From: Dehalococcoidia bacterium
GTDB taxonomy: Bacteria; Chloroflexota; Dehalococcoidia; Tepidiformales; Tepidiformaceae
Direction: 5' to 3'
DNA: 64,000 nt
NCBI GenBank assembly: GCA_020847985.1
Contig: JADLBC010000040.1
Location: forward strand, 38,577-102,576
The position numbers and the translations under genes were made by a program. Each line of letters starts with the position of its first letter. Position 1 is the stretch's first letter. Below the pieces are notes generated by a model. It saw only the letters and a program-made list of their open reading frames with translations, made no database searches and had not been told where the DNA came from. This document shows positions 43,859 to 52,732 of this stretch, piece after piece.

Positions 43859-45813
43859 GCACGCGACCTTCCTCCCCTCCGCCGGGATCGAGGCCGCCGG
43901 GGGGCGGGCCGCCGCCGGGTGGATTTCCGCCGGGAGGGCCGTCAGCGGGAGGCCGGCCGCCGGGACTCCCACCGGGTGCGCCACCACCGGGGGGCGGACC
44001 GCCGGGGATGCGCATGGCTCCCATCGGGACGCCCATGGAGAAGGCGAAGGACTTCGGCGGAACGACGCGACGGTTGCTCCGGCGGCTGGGCCGCGAACGG
44101 TGGGCGGCGGCGGCGGCGATCCTGATGACGGTGATTTCGGTCTGCCTGAGCGTGTTGCTGCCGAAGATCCTGGGCAACGCCACGGACGTCATCGTGGAGG
44201 CGGTGTTCAAGAGCCAACCGGTCGATTTCGATCGCCTCGAACGGATCCTGGGGCTGGCGGCGCTGCTCCTCGCGGGGGCGTGGGCGTTCCAGTACGGAAC
44301 TTCGTACGTGCTGGCGGGCGTGGTGCAACGCACAACCTACCGGCTGCGCGCGGACGTCGAGGACAAGCTGAATGTGCTGCCGCTGAGCTACGTCGACCGG
44401 GCGCAGCGGGGTGACCTGCTGAGCCGGGTGACGAACGACATCGACAACATCGCCCAGACACTCCAGCAGACGTTGGCGCAGATGTTGAACCAGGTGCTGA
44501 CGCTGATCGGCACGCTGGTGCTGATGCTCTGGATTTCGTGGCAGCTATCGCTGGTCGCGCTGGTCAGCATCCCGGTGACGACGCTGATGATCCGGTTCAT
44601 CGCGAGCAAGTCGCGGAAGCGCTTCATCGCGCAGTGGCGGTATACGGGGAGCCTGAACGGGCAGGTGGAGGAGACGTTCACGGGGCACGCCATCGTGAAG
44701 GCGTTCGGGCGTCAGCGGGAGGTCGAGGAGGTTTTCCGGGCCACGAACCAGCAGCTCTACGAGGCCAGCTTCCGGGCGCAGTTCGTCTCGGGGGTCATCC
44801 AGCCAACGACGATGCTGATCGGCAACCTGAACTTCGTGGCGATCGCGGTGCTGGGCGGCGTCCGGGTCGCGAACGGGGGGATGACGATCGGTTCGATCCA
44901 GGCGTTCATCCAGTATTCGCGGAACTTCTCGATGCCGCTGACGATGATCGCCTCGATGGTGAACCTGTTCCAATCGGGTATCGCTTCGCTCGAGCGGGTG
45001 TTTGAGCTGCTTGACGCGGAGGAGCAATCGCCGGATGCCGTGACGGAGCCGGCGGCGACGGAGGCACGCGGACGGGTGGAGTTTTCGCACGTGTCGTTTT
45101 CGTACCGGCCGGAGACGCCGCTCATCACGGACCTTTCGCTGGTGGCCGAGCCGGGGCAAACGGTGGCCATCGTCGGGCCGACGGGCGCGGGAAAGACGAC
45201 GCTGGTCAACCTGATCATGCGGTTCTACGAGCTGGACGGCGGCACAATCACGATCGATGGGCGGGACATCGCGCGAATGCCGCGGCACGAGCTGCGTTCG
45301 CAAATCGGGATGGTGCTGCAGGACACGTGGCTGTTCGACGGCACAATCAGCGAGAACATCGCGTATGGGCGGCCGGACGCGACGGAGCAGGAGATCATCG
45401 AGGCGGCGCGCGCGACCTACGTCGACCGTTTTGTGCATTCGCTGCCGGACGGGTACAAGACGCTGATCAGCGACGATGGCAGCTCGGTGAGCGCGGGGGA
45501 GCGCCAGCTGATCACGATCGCGCGGGCATTCCTGGCGGACCGGCCGATTCTCATCCTGGATGAGGCGACGAGCTCGGTGGACACGCGCACGGAGGTGCTG
45601 ATTCAGCATGCGATGGCGGCGTTGCGTTCGCAGCGCACGAGCTTCGTGATCGCGCACCGGCTTTCGACCATCCGGGACGCGAACATCATCCTCGTGGTGG
45701 ACGGCGGCCAGATCGTGGAGCGCGGGAACCATGCGGAGCTGCTCGCTCGCGGCGGGGCATACGCGAACCTGTACAACGCGCAGTTCGCGGGCATCGCGGC
45801 GGGCGTCGCGTAG
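43855..45813 (+). CDS. ABC exporter subunit B (TMD-NBD, Pro/Gly-rich N-tail)
   Basis: A 652-residue half-transporter. A ~50-residue tail of Pro and Gly (RPPGGGPPPGGFPPGG...) precedes six helices. The NBD is canonical: Walker A GPTGAGKTT (about 441), signature VSAGERQLITIARA, Walker B ILILDEATSSVD, H-loop IAHRLST. It supplies the active catalytic Glu to the heterodimer with the gene at 42128. The start at 43855 overlaps the preceding stop. The tail might help membrane clustering. Confidence 0.93.
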   Translation: MSTRPSSPPPGSRPPGGGPPPGGFPPGGPSAGGRPPGLPPGAPPPGGGPPGMRMAPIGTPMEKAKDFGGTTRRLLRRLGRERWAAAAAILMTVISVCLSVLLPKILGNATDVIVEAVFKSQPVDFDRLERILGLAALLLAGAWAFQYGTSYVLAGVVQRTTYRLRADVEDKLNVLPLSYVDRAQRGDLLSRVTNDIDNIAQTLQQTLAQMLNQVLTLIGTLVLMLWISWQLSLVALVSIPVTTLMIRFIASKSRKRFIAQWRYTGSLNGQVEETFTGHAIVKAFGRQREVEEVFRATNQQLYEASFRAQFVSGVIQPTTMLIGNLNFVAIAVLGGVRVANGGMTIGSIQAFIQYSRNFSMPLTMIASMVNLFQSGIASLERVFELLDAEEQSPDAVTEPAATEARGRVEFSHVSFSYRPETPLITDLSLVAEPGQTVAIVGPTGAGKTTLVNLIMRFYELDGGTITIDGRDIARMPRHELRSQIGMVLQDTWLFDGTISENIAYGRPDATEQEIIEAARATYVDRFVHSLPDGYKTLISDDGSSVSAGERQLITIARAFLADRPILILDEATSSVDTRTEVLIQHAMAALRSQRTSFVIAHRLSTIRDANIILVVDGGQIVERGNHAELLARGGAYANLYNAQFAGIAAGVA

Positions 45814-45843
45814 CGGGTTTGGGCCGTTCGCACCAACCGGGCT

Positions 45844-47025
45844 TCAGATGACTTTGCGGGCGCGGAGGCCGGCGATCGCCTCGGCATCGAGCTCGAGGAG
45901 GGTGGCGAGAACGTCGTTGGTGTGTTCGCCGAGCGCGGGGGCGCCGTGGGCGACGCGGCCCGGGGTACCGGTGAGGTAGGGCACGACGCCGGGTTGCAGG
46001 ACGGGTCCGTACTCGGGGTTCTCGACGGTGAGGATTTGCTGGCGGGCCTGGTAGTGCGGGTCGGCGAGGATGTCGCTGGTGGCGTAGACCTTGGTGGCGG
46101 GAACGCCGGCAGCATCGAAGGTGGCCTGGCATTCGTCGAGCGTCTTCGTGGCGACCCAGGCGCCGATGATGGCGTGGATATCGGCGTGGTTCGCCATGAG
46201 GGCGGCGCGGGGAGTGAAGCGCGGGTCCTGGACAAGCTCGGGGCGGCCGATGGCGGCGCAGAGCCGTTCGAAGGCGCGCTGGGTGGTGGCGTTGATGACG
46301 AGGTAGTGGCCGTCTTTGGTTTCGAACTGCTCGGCGGGGATGACGCCGGGGAAGTAGTTGCCGGAGCGTTCGCGGTTGGCGCCGCTCTTGCCATAGCCGC
46401 CGGCGTGCATGCCGCTCATGCGCCAGACGGCCTCGTAGAGGGCGACATCGACATCCTGGCCGCGGCCGGTGTGGCGGCGGGCCTCGAGCGCGGCGAGGGC
46501 CCCGAACGCGGCGAAGGTGCCGGCACCGTAATCGGCGACGAAGTAGCCGGGGCGCACGGGCTGGCGGTCGGGATAGCCGGTGACGTAGGTGATGCCGGCG
46601 AAGGCGAGGGCGACGCGATCGAAGCCGGCGCGGTCGCGATAGGGGCCGGACTGGCCGTAGCCGCTGATGCGCACGCAGACGAGGCCGGGGTTGGATTCGC
46701 GCAGGGAATCGGGGCCGATGCCCCAGCCTTCGAGGGTGCCGGGGCGGAAGTTCTCGACGAGGATGTCGGCGGTATCGCAGAGGCGGCGGAAGAGGTGCTG
46801 GCCCTCGGCGCCATGGAGGTCGATGGTGACGGACTTCACGCCGCGGTTGTCCTGGGAGAAGGAGAGGTTGTCGCGGTTCGGGTCGCCGACGCCCGGCTGT
46901 TCGACCTTGATGACCTCGGCGCCGAATTCGCCGAGGAGGACGGAGCAGTAGGGCGCGGCCAGGATCTGGCCGGTGGAGATGACTCGGATGCCTTCGAGGG
47001 CCGCGGGCGTGGAGCGTTCGTGCAT
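45844..47025 (-). CDS. CaiB/BaiF family III CoA-transferase
   Basis: A 393-residue class III CoA-transferase. LEGIRVISTGQILAAPYCSVLLGEFGAEVIKVEQPG, DILVENFRPGTLEGWGIGPDSL, VRISGYGQSGPYRDRAGFDRVALAFAG, and catalytic Asp in GYFVADYGAGTFAAFGALAAL. It exchanges CoA between organic acids by a formyl/aspartyl-CoA route; the acids are not fixed by sequence. It starts divergently 22 bases from the alkyltransferase-like gene. Confidence 0.93.
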   Translation of the reverse strand: MHERSTPAALEGIRVISTGQILAAPYCSVLLGEFGAEVIKVEQPGVGDPNRDNLSFSQDNRGVKSVTIDLHGAEGQHLFRRLCDTADILVENFRPGTLEGWGIGPDSLRESNPGLVCVRISGYGQSGPYRDRAGFDRVALAFAGITYVTGYPDRQPVRPGYFVADYGAGTFAAFGALAALEARRHTGRGQDVDVALYEAVWRMSGMHAGGYGKSGANRERSGNYFPGVIPAEQFETKDGHYLVINATTQRAFERLCAAIGRPELVQDPRFTPRAALMANHADIHAIIGAWVATKTLDECQATFDAAGVPATKVYATSDILADPHYQARQQILTVENPEYGPVLQPGVVPYLTGTPGRVAHGAPALGEHTNDVLATLLELDAEAIAGLRARKVI

Positions 47026-47047
47026 GGCCGGGCGATACTACGCGCCG

Positions 47048-47395
47048 ATGGCGGGACGCGAAAACCGGGAGACGTTCTACGACCGCGTGTACGCGCTGGT
47101 GCGGCGCTGCCCGGCTGGGTGTGTGATCACGTACGGGCATGTGGCGGTGGCGCTTGGGGCGCCGATGGCGTCGCGCGCGGTGGGCTATGCGCTGCACAAC
47201 CTGCCGGCGGGGAGCGATGTGCCGTGGTGGCGGGTGATCAACGCGACGGGGAGCATCAGCCTCAAGGGGCGGGGTGCGCAGGCGGACCTGCAGCGCCAGC
47301 TCCTCGAAGGCGAGGGCGTGCGCTTCGATACGAACGGACGCACGGAGCTAGCGCGGTACCGCTGGTGGCCGGGCGAGGCTAACGGCGAGGGTTAG
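47048..47395 (+). CDS. Alkyltransferase-like protein (ATL)
   Basis: A 115-residue relative of O6-methylguanine-DNA methyltransferase. The active-site PCHR is changed to PWWR (Trp60, Trp61) in SDVPWWRVINATGSISLKG, which makes it unable to accept the alkyl group. The helix-turn-helix (YGHVAVALGAPMASRAVGYALHNLP, with the arginine finger Arg43) is intact, so it should bind O6-alkylguanine and flag it for nucleotide excision repair, as in ATL1 of yeast and bacteria. ATG 47048 is in-frame after a longer open stretch. It overlaps the convergent gene by four bases. Confidence 0.92.
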   Translation: MAGRENRETFYDRVYALVRRCPAGCVITYGHVAVALGAPMASRAVGYALHNLPAGSDVPWWRVINATGSISLKGRGAQADLQRQLLEGEGVRFDTNGRTELARYRWWPGEANGEG

Positions 47396-48045
47396 AGCAG
47401 GTTGCGGTAGATCGAGACCTGGCTCGTGAGGAAGACCATGCATTCGCGCGTGGCTTTGCGAAGCTCGGCGAAGTCGGCATCCTTCTGGGCCATCTCGTCG
47501 AACTTTTCGAGTTCGGCGAGGGTATCGAACTCGGCGACGACGGAGATGCCGCTGGTCTGGCCGGTGACGGCGGTCCAGACGCTGGTGACGGCATCGATGC
47601 CGCGCTGCTTCTGGTACTCGAGGGCGAGGGAGATGGCCATGACGAACTCGCGGTGCTTGCCGGGTTTCACTTCGCCGGCGAGGACGCGCATGTAGCGGCG
47701 CGGCGCGGTCGCCTCCTCGGAGGAGTAGAGACCCTCGGAGTGGTAGGCCATGCGATGGATGGAAACGTCGTTGTGGTCGAAGAGCATGTTGGTGCGGACG
47801 CCGCGGCGGACATCGGCGAAGCTGGCATCCTCGGCGGCGAGGTCGGAGAAGCGCTCGAGGTCCTCCATCGTGTTGAAGTCGCTGACGATGAGGACGCCGT
47901 TGGTCTGGCCGGTCATGGAGCCCCAGATGATGGTGCGTGCGCGGATGCCGCGCTGCTCCTGGTGGGTGCTGGCGTTGCGCATGGCATCGAGGAAGCCGCG
48001 GGTCTTTCCCTGGTCGATGATGCCGGTGAAGATCCTGCGGTACAT
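47392..48045 (-). CDS. Tandem duplicated ABM/NIPSNAP-like barrel protein
   Basis: A 217-residue protein made of two repeats (about 3-100 and 118-215). Each has TGIIDQGK...AMRNAS or AGEVKPGK...AISLA, a QRGIxAxTxxW stretch, TGQT(N/S)G, F(N/D)T(M)xxLE(R/K)F, and an end (D/S)VSI(H/Y)R. The pattern is that of dimeric alpha/beta barrels (ABM, NIPSNAP, EthD), so the gene encodes an internal dimer. No catalytic residues are assigned; substrate unknown. The ATG has GGGAG upstream. Confidence 0.7.
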   Translation of the reverse strand: MYRRIFTGIIDQGKTRGFLDAMRNASTHQEQRGIRARTIIWGSMTGQTNGVLIVSDFNTMEDLERFSDLAAEDASFADVRRGVRTNMLFDHNDVSIHRMAYHSEGLYSSEEATAPRRYMRVLAGEVKPGKHREFVMAISLALEYQKQRGIDAVTSVWTAVTGQTSGISVVAEFDTLAELEKFDEMAQKDADFAELRKATRECMVFLTSQVSIYRNLL

Positions 48046-48206
48046 GGGCTCTCCCGTGGGGCCTCGCCGGGGCGTCCCCCGGTGCGGGCAGGGGGAGTTT
48101 ACCAGAGGCTGGAGTTTGCATCGCCGGGCTCAAGGGCAGCCTCGGTTTCGCCGATAACGTGACGGAGTGCGCGTTTTCCCGCGTGTTCACGGAGGCGGGA
48201 CCAGGG

Positions 48207-49793
48207 ATGGAGATGACGTACGCGCGGCGGCGGCTGCGGGCCCCGGGCCTCGGGCGGCGGCGCGATGCGGTGGCCGCGATCGCGGTGGTCGTGGCGTTCC
48301 CGGCGCTGTTCCTGGTGCTGAAGGCGTTCCCGGAATGGGATCTTGCCTTCGGGTCGGCGAATTCGCACTTCGCGGTGGTGAGCGTGGTGGCGGCGATCGC
48401 GGCGGGGCTCGCACTGGCGGTGCTGGCGGGCGCGCAGCACGTGCCGGATGGCCGGACGACATTGCTGGCGCTGGGCTTCGTGGCGATGGCGACGATCTTC
48501 CTCGCGCACGGGCTGGGCACTTCGCCGCTCTTCGATGACGCGGCGGCGGCGCCTCATGCAGGGCACGCGGCCGGGGCGACCGGTGAATATGGGGCGAGTG
48601 CGGGCGAGCGGCCGGACGCATCGCCGGCAGGGTTGGCGACACGGATCGCGCGGCTGAAGGTGGTGGGGTATTCGGCGCAATTGAGCCTGTTCGTGAGCGC
48701 GCTGTTCTTCGCGCTGGCGGCGTTCGACCTCCCGGAGCGGTTGAGCCGGTTCGTGGTGCGCTGGCGGCTGGCGATCGCGGCGGCGGTGGGCGCGGGGTTG
48801 GCGGCGCATATGGCGATCGCGCTCTGGTGGCCGGCGACGATGAGCCGGTTGCCGATCGGGAGCAATCCGCTGCGGCTGATTGTGGGGGGCCTCGCGGTGA
48901 GCGCGCTGTTCTTCGCGGGCGAGCGCTTCCTGCAGGCGCACCGGCTGGCCTATCTGCCGTTGCAGGGGGCGATGGCGGTGGGCATGGCGCTGCTCATCGA
49001 GGCGCAGGTGTTCATGCTCGAAGGGGAACTCTGGCACGTTTCGTGGTGGCTGTACCACTTCGCGATGCTCGCGGGATTCGCGCTGGCGGCGGGTTCGCTG
49101 TACTGGCAGTACCGCGTGACCGGGGACCTCGGCGCAATCGTGGAGGGGCTGTTCCTGCGACGTCAGGTGGCGGGGATTCGCGCGCGCGACCCGCGAGCGA
49201 TGCACGCGCTGGGTGCCGCGATCGCGGCAAAGGACACGGAGACGGCCGGGCACATCGAACGCGTCGGCGACCTCACGGTCATGGTGGGCACGCGCATCGG
49301 CATCGGGCAGGAGCGGATGGGCGCGCTGCGGCTGGCGGGCCGGTTGCACGACATCGGGAAGCTCGGCGTTCCGAACAGCATCCTGCGGAAGCCCGGGGCG
49401 CTGACGGCGGAGGAGTTCGAGGTCGTGAAGCGGCACACGACGCGGGGATGGCACCTGGCGGTTCGTTCGGAGGCGCTGGCGGCGGTGGCGCCCATCATCC
49501 GGGCGCACCACGAGCGGATGGACGGGCGCGGCTATCCGGACGGCCTCAAGGGGGACGAAATCCCGCTGGAGGCGCGCATCGTCGCGGTGAGCGACGTCTG
49601 GGATGCGCTCACGTGCGACCGGCCGTACCGCAAGGCGATGACGTGGCAGGCGGCGGCGGCGATCATGGCGAAAGACGCGGGGCCGCACCTCGACGCGGAC
49701 TGCGTGGAGGCGCTGTTCGAGGTGCTCGGGCTGCCGGACCTTTCGCGGCTGAACGGGCAGGCCGGGGACGAAGGGCTGCGCCGCGCCGCCTGA
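48207..49793 (+). CDS. HD-GYP phosphodiesterase with N-terminal membrane domain
   Basis: A 528-residue (from ATG 48207) membrane-bound cyclic-di-GMP-type phosphodiesterase. Seven or eight helices fill residues about 15-310. The HD-GYP domain follows: HIERVGDL, HDIGKLGVPNSIL (about 381), HHERMDGRGYPDGLKGDEIPLEARIVAVSDVWDALTCDRPY (about 434). All HD and GYP residues are present. The signal sensed by the membrane part is unknown. Earlier starts (GTG 48159) lack a ribosome site. Confidence 0.88.
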   Translation: MEMTYARRRLRAPGLGRRRDAVAAIAVVVAFPALFLVLKAFPEWDLAFGSANSHFAVVSVVAAIAAGLALAVLAGAQHVPDGRTTLLALGFVAMATIFLAHGLGTSPLFDDAAAAPHAGHAAGATGEYGASAGERPDASPAGLATRIARLKVVGYSAQLSLFVSALFFALAAFDLPERLSRFVVRWRLAIAAAVGAGLAAHMAIALWWPATMSRLPIGSNPLRLIVGGLAVSALFFAGERFLQAHRLAYLPLQGAMAVGMALLIEAQVFMLEGELWHVSWWLYHFAMLAGFALAAGSLYWQYRVTGDLGAIVEGLFLRRQVAGIRARDPRAMHALGAAIAAKDTETAGHIERVGDLTVMVGTRIGIGQERMGALRLAGRLHDIGKLGVPNSILRKPGALTAEEFEVVKRHTTRGWHLAVRSEALAAVAPIIRAHHERMDGRGYPDGLKGDEIPLEARIVAVSDVWDALTCDRPYRKAMTWQAAAAIMAKDAGPHLDADCVEALFEVLGLPDLSRLNGQAGDEGLRRAA

Positions 49794-49854
49794 CCCTCGG
49801 TCGCGGCACGGCCGGCCCTCGCGCGGGGCTTGCCGCGAGGGGGACGATGGGGGC

Positions 49855-51429
49855 ATGGAACAAGAGGCGCTGATCCACGGGCTGGCCGTGCCCGGCGTGC
49901 TGCCGGGAAGCGACGGCGGCATCGAGGTGCGGGAGACCCACGCATCGGTCGTGTTCCTGGCGCGGGAGCGGGCGTTCAAACTGAAGAAGGCGGTGGACTT
50001 CGGCTTCCTGGACTACAGCACGCCCCGCCGCCGGCTGCTGATGTGCGAACGCGAGGTGGCGCTCAATCGCCGGCTTGCGCCGGGGGTGTACGAAGGCGTG
50101 CTCGCGGTGCGCGAAGGGCCGGGCGGGGGCGTCGCAATCGGCGGGCGAGGGCGGGTGATCGACCACCTGGTGGTGATGCGGCGGCTGGACGACGGCGATT
50201 CGTTCGCGGCGATGCTGCGCGATGGGCGGGCAAGTGAGACCGAATGCCGCGCGGTCGCGGGCATGGTGGCGGCGTTCCATCGCGACGCCATGCGGGGCGA
50301 GACGCGGCGAGCGATGGCGCCCGCGGTGCGCGGCAACGTGATGGAGAACTTCGCGCAGCTCCAGGCGATGCCGGGCGTGGCGATGCCTGGTTCGTGGCTC
50401 GAGCTGCTGGAAAGCAGGGCGCGACGGTTCCTGCGGGAGAAGCGAGGGTTGCTGGCGGCGCGGGCGGCGAACGGCGCGGTGCGCGACTGCCACGGCGACC
50501 TGCGGGCGGAGCACGTGTACCTGGAGCGCGGCCGGATCGCGATCATCGACTGCATCGAGTTCAGCCGGCGGCTGCGCGAGATCGATGTCGCGGCGGATAT
50601 CGCGTTCCTGGTGATGGATGTGGCGGCGATGGGCTTCCCGCGCGCGGCGGAGGCGATCGCGGACGAGTACCGGGGGCGATCGGGGGATGCACTCGCGGGG
50701 GTGCTCGGCTTCTATGGCGCGTACCGGGCGGTCGTGCGGGCGAAAGTCGCGGCGCTGCGCGCGGGGGAACTCACGGACGGCGACCCGGCCCGGGAAGGGG
50801 CGGGCATCGAAGCACGGCGGTACGCGTGGTCGGGATTGCGGTTCGCGACCGGGGTGACACGGCCGGCGATGGTCATCGTTGGGGGACTTACGGGCACGGG
50901 AAAGAGCTGGCTGGCGCGGCCGCTGGCGGAGGCGCTGGCGGCGGATTATGTGAACGCGGACGAGGTTCGCAAGCGCATGGCCGGGCTCGCGCCGGGGGAG
51001 CACGTCTTCGCCGCCCAGGATGCGGGGCTGTACAGCGCGGAGAGGAACACGACGGTCTACGCGGCGATGCGCGAACGCGCCCGGGCGGCGCTCACCGAAG
51101 GCCGGGATGTGGTGCTCGATGCCACTTTCCGGCGGCCGGACGAGCGCGCGGCCGCCGCGGACATCGCCTCCGGGTGCGGGGCGGCGTTCCTCGCGGTGGA
51201 GTGCGAGGCACCGGCCGGGGTGGTGCGCGCGCGGCTGGAGCGGCGCGTGGCGGAGGCAAGCGATCCGTGGTCGGACGGCCGCTGGGAAGTGTACGCAGCG
51301 CAAGCCGCCGCGGCCCGGCCGTGGACGGAATCGGGATGCGTGCGCGTGGATACCACCGGCGACCGGCTCGAGGTGATGGACCGGGTGTTGGAGGCGCTGG
51401 CGGACCGGGTGGGGTTCGCCAGCGGCTGA
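49855..51429 (+). CDS. Fused aminoglycoside-phosphotransferase-like and P-loop kinase protein
   Basis: A 524-residue two-domain protein. The N-half is an APH-like kinase (HASVVFLARERAFKLKKAVDFGFLD; VRDCHGDLRAEHVYLERGRIAIIDCIEFS about 210-240, where Asn of the HGDLxxxN motif is His). The C-half is an AAA/ATP-binding kinase: Walker A GGLTGTGKSW (about 343), ADEVRKRMAG, RDVVLDATFRRPDERAAAA. This fusion is a known family with no proven substrate. It may act on a nucleotide or small metabolite rather than antibiotics. It follows the HD-GYP gene after 61 bases. Confidence 0.87.
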   Translation: MEQEALIHGLAVPGVLPGSDGGIEVRETHASVVFLARERAFKLKKAVDFGFLDYSTPRRRLLMCEREVALNRRLAPGVYEGVLAVREGPGGGVAIGGRGRVIDHLVVMRRLDDGDSFAAMLRDGRASETECRAVAGMVAAFHRDAMRGETRRAMAPAVRGNVMENFAQLQAMPGVAMPGSWLELLESRARRFLREKRGLLAARAANGAVRDCHGDLRAEHVYLERGRIAIIDCIEFSRRLREIDVAADIAFLVMDVAAMGFPRAAEAIADEYRGRSGDALAGVLGFYGAYRAVVRAKVAALRAGELTDGDPAREGAGIEARRYAWSGLRFATGVTRPAMVIVGGLTGTGKSWLARPLAEALAADYVNADEVRKRMAGLAPGEHVFAAQDAGLYSAERNTTVYAAMRERARAALTEGRDVVLDATFRRPDERAAAADIASGCGAAFLAVECEAPAGVVRARLERRVAEASDPWSDGRWEVYAAQAAAARPWTESGCVRVDTTGDRLEVMDRVLEALADRVGFASG

Positions 51430-51436
51430 CGAGGGC

Positions 51437-52597
51437 CTACCCGGGGATCGCGGTCACGATCGCGGGGAGGCGGCGAGCGAGGATGTCGGCGGCCTGGGCG
51501 ACCATGTCGTTGAGGATTTCGGCGGCGGGACGGGATTTCGTCAGGAGACCGGAGATCTGGCCGGCGGCGTTCATCATGAGGTCGTCGCGGCCGGCGGCGC
51601 GGACGGAGTTGAGGAGGTCGCCGGTGAGGGCGCCCTGGAGGCCCATGGGCATGGCGGGGATGTTCGCGGCTTCCCAGGCTTCGATGAGCGGGTTCGTAAT
51701 ATTGCGCATGGTCTTGCCGCTGTAGAGCTTGGTGATGCGGGTGTCCTCATCGGTGGCGGCGAGGATGCGCTGCTTCTGGGTATCGGGCTGGTTCGCTTCG
51801 TCGGCGACGAGGAAGGCGGTGCCGCACCAGACGCCGATGGCGCCGAGGGCGAGTGCGGCGGCGAGGCCGCGGCCATCGGCGATACCCCCGGCGGCGACGA
51901 CGGGCGTCGGGGAGATGGCATCGACGACCTGGGGAATGAGGGCCATGGTGGCGACGCGGCCGGTGTGGCCGCCGGCTTCGGTGCCCTGCGCGACGACGAC
52001 ATCGACCCCGGCGGCGGCGACGCGCTTCGCGTTCTTGGTGTTGCCGACGAGCGAGAGCACCTTCGTGCCGTTGGCGTGCAGGCGATCGAGCCAGGGGGCG
52101 GGGGTGCCGAGGCCAGCGGCGAAGACGGGGACGCGCTCTTCGATGACGACTTCCATCTGGTCGTCGGACATGCCTCCGCCCTGGCGGCGGTTGGCCATGG
52201 GGTTCGAGACCTGCTCGATGGGCTTCCATTCGATGCCGAGGTCGCCGGCGATTTTGCGCATGCCGGCTTTGCTGGAATCGGGGATGAGGTCACGCGGGTC
52301 GCGGGGGATTTCGCCGCTGGCGGCGCCGCCGAGGAAGTTGGAAGGGAGGAGGAGGTCGACGCCGAAGGGGCGGTCGGTCATGGAGCGGACTTTGGCGATC
52401 TCCTCGCGCAGGCGATCGGGGCTGAAGCCGGCGCCACCGATGACGCCGAGGCCGCCGGCATTGGAAACGGCGGCGGTGAGTTCGGCGAGGGCCACGGCGC
52501 GGGCGCCGCCGCCAACGGGCCCCATGCCGGCGGAGATAACCGGGTATTCGATGCCCAGCAGGTGGCAGAGGGGGGTGCGAAGGACAGGCCGTGCCAT
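51437..52597 (-). CDS. Nitronate monooxygenase / 2-nitropropane dioxygenase family
   Basis: A 386-residue FMN TIM-barrel enzyme: LLGIEYPVISAGMGPVGGGARAVALAELTAAVSNAGGLGVIGGAGF, VDVVVAQGTEAGGHTGRVATMALIPQVVD, and PTPVVAAGGIADGRGLAAALALGAIGVWCGTAFLVADEA. Members oxidise alkyl nitronates or act in other FMN reactions such as enoyl reduction (FabK-like). It stands between the kinase fusion (7 bases away, convergent) and the second heptamer array. Confidence 0.9.
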   Translation of the reverse strand: MARPVLRTPLCHLLGIEYPVISAGMGPVGGGARAVALAELTAAVSNAGGLGVIGGAGFSPDRLREEIAKVRSMTDRPFGVDLLLPSNFLGGAASGEIPRDPRDLIPDSSKAGMRKIAGDLGIEWKPIEQVSNPMANRRQGGGMSDDQMEVVIEERVPVFAAGLGTPAPWLDRLHANGTKVLSLVGNTKNAKRVAAAGVDVVVAQGTEAGGHTGRVATMALIPQVVDAISPTPVVAAGGIADGRGLAAALALGAIGVWCGTAFLVADEANQPDTQKQRILAATDEDTRITKLYSGKTMRNITNPLIEAWEAANIPAMPMGLQGALTGDLLNSVRAAGRDDLMMNAAGQISGLLTKSRPAAEILNDMVAQAADILARRLPAIVTAIPG

Positions 52598-52642
52598 GGG
52601 AAACCTCGCGGTTCGTGCTAGGCCCGGACTATACGAGTTGTT

Positions 52643-52732
52643 CGCTATTAGCTGTTAGCTATTGGCTGTTAGGGCCGTCGGCCGTCGGCTCTTCGCAGGC
52701 GGGCGGTAACAGCCAGCAGCCAACCGCTACCC
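52643..52732. repeat. Inverted heptamer array 2
   Basis: The left arm (52643-52670) is four heptamers (CGCTATT, then AGCTGTT/AGCTATT/GGCTGTT forms). The right arm (52705-52732) is four heptamers GGTAACA, GCCAGCA, GCCAACC, GCTACCC. Complement pairing is 18 of 24 in the inner part. The core holds GCCGTCGGCCGTCGGC, almost identical to that of array 1. The right arm overlaps the TAG stop of uma2 at 52727. Confidence 0.75.
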
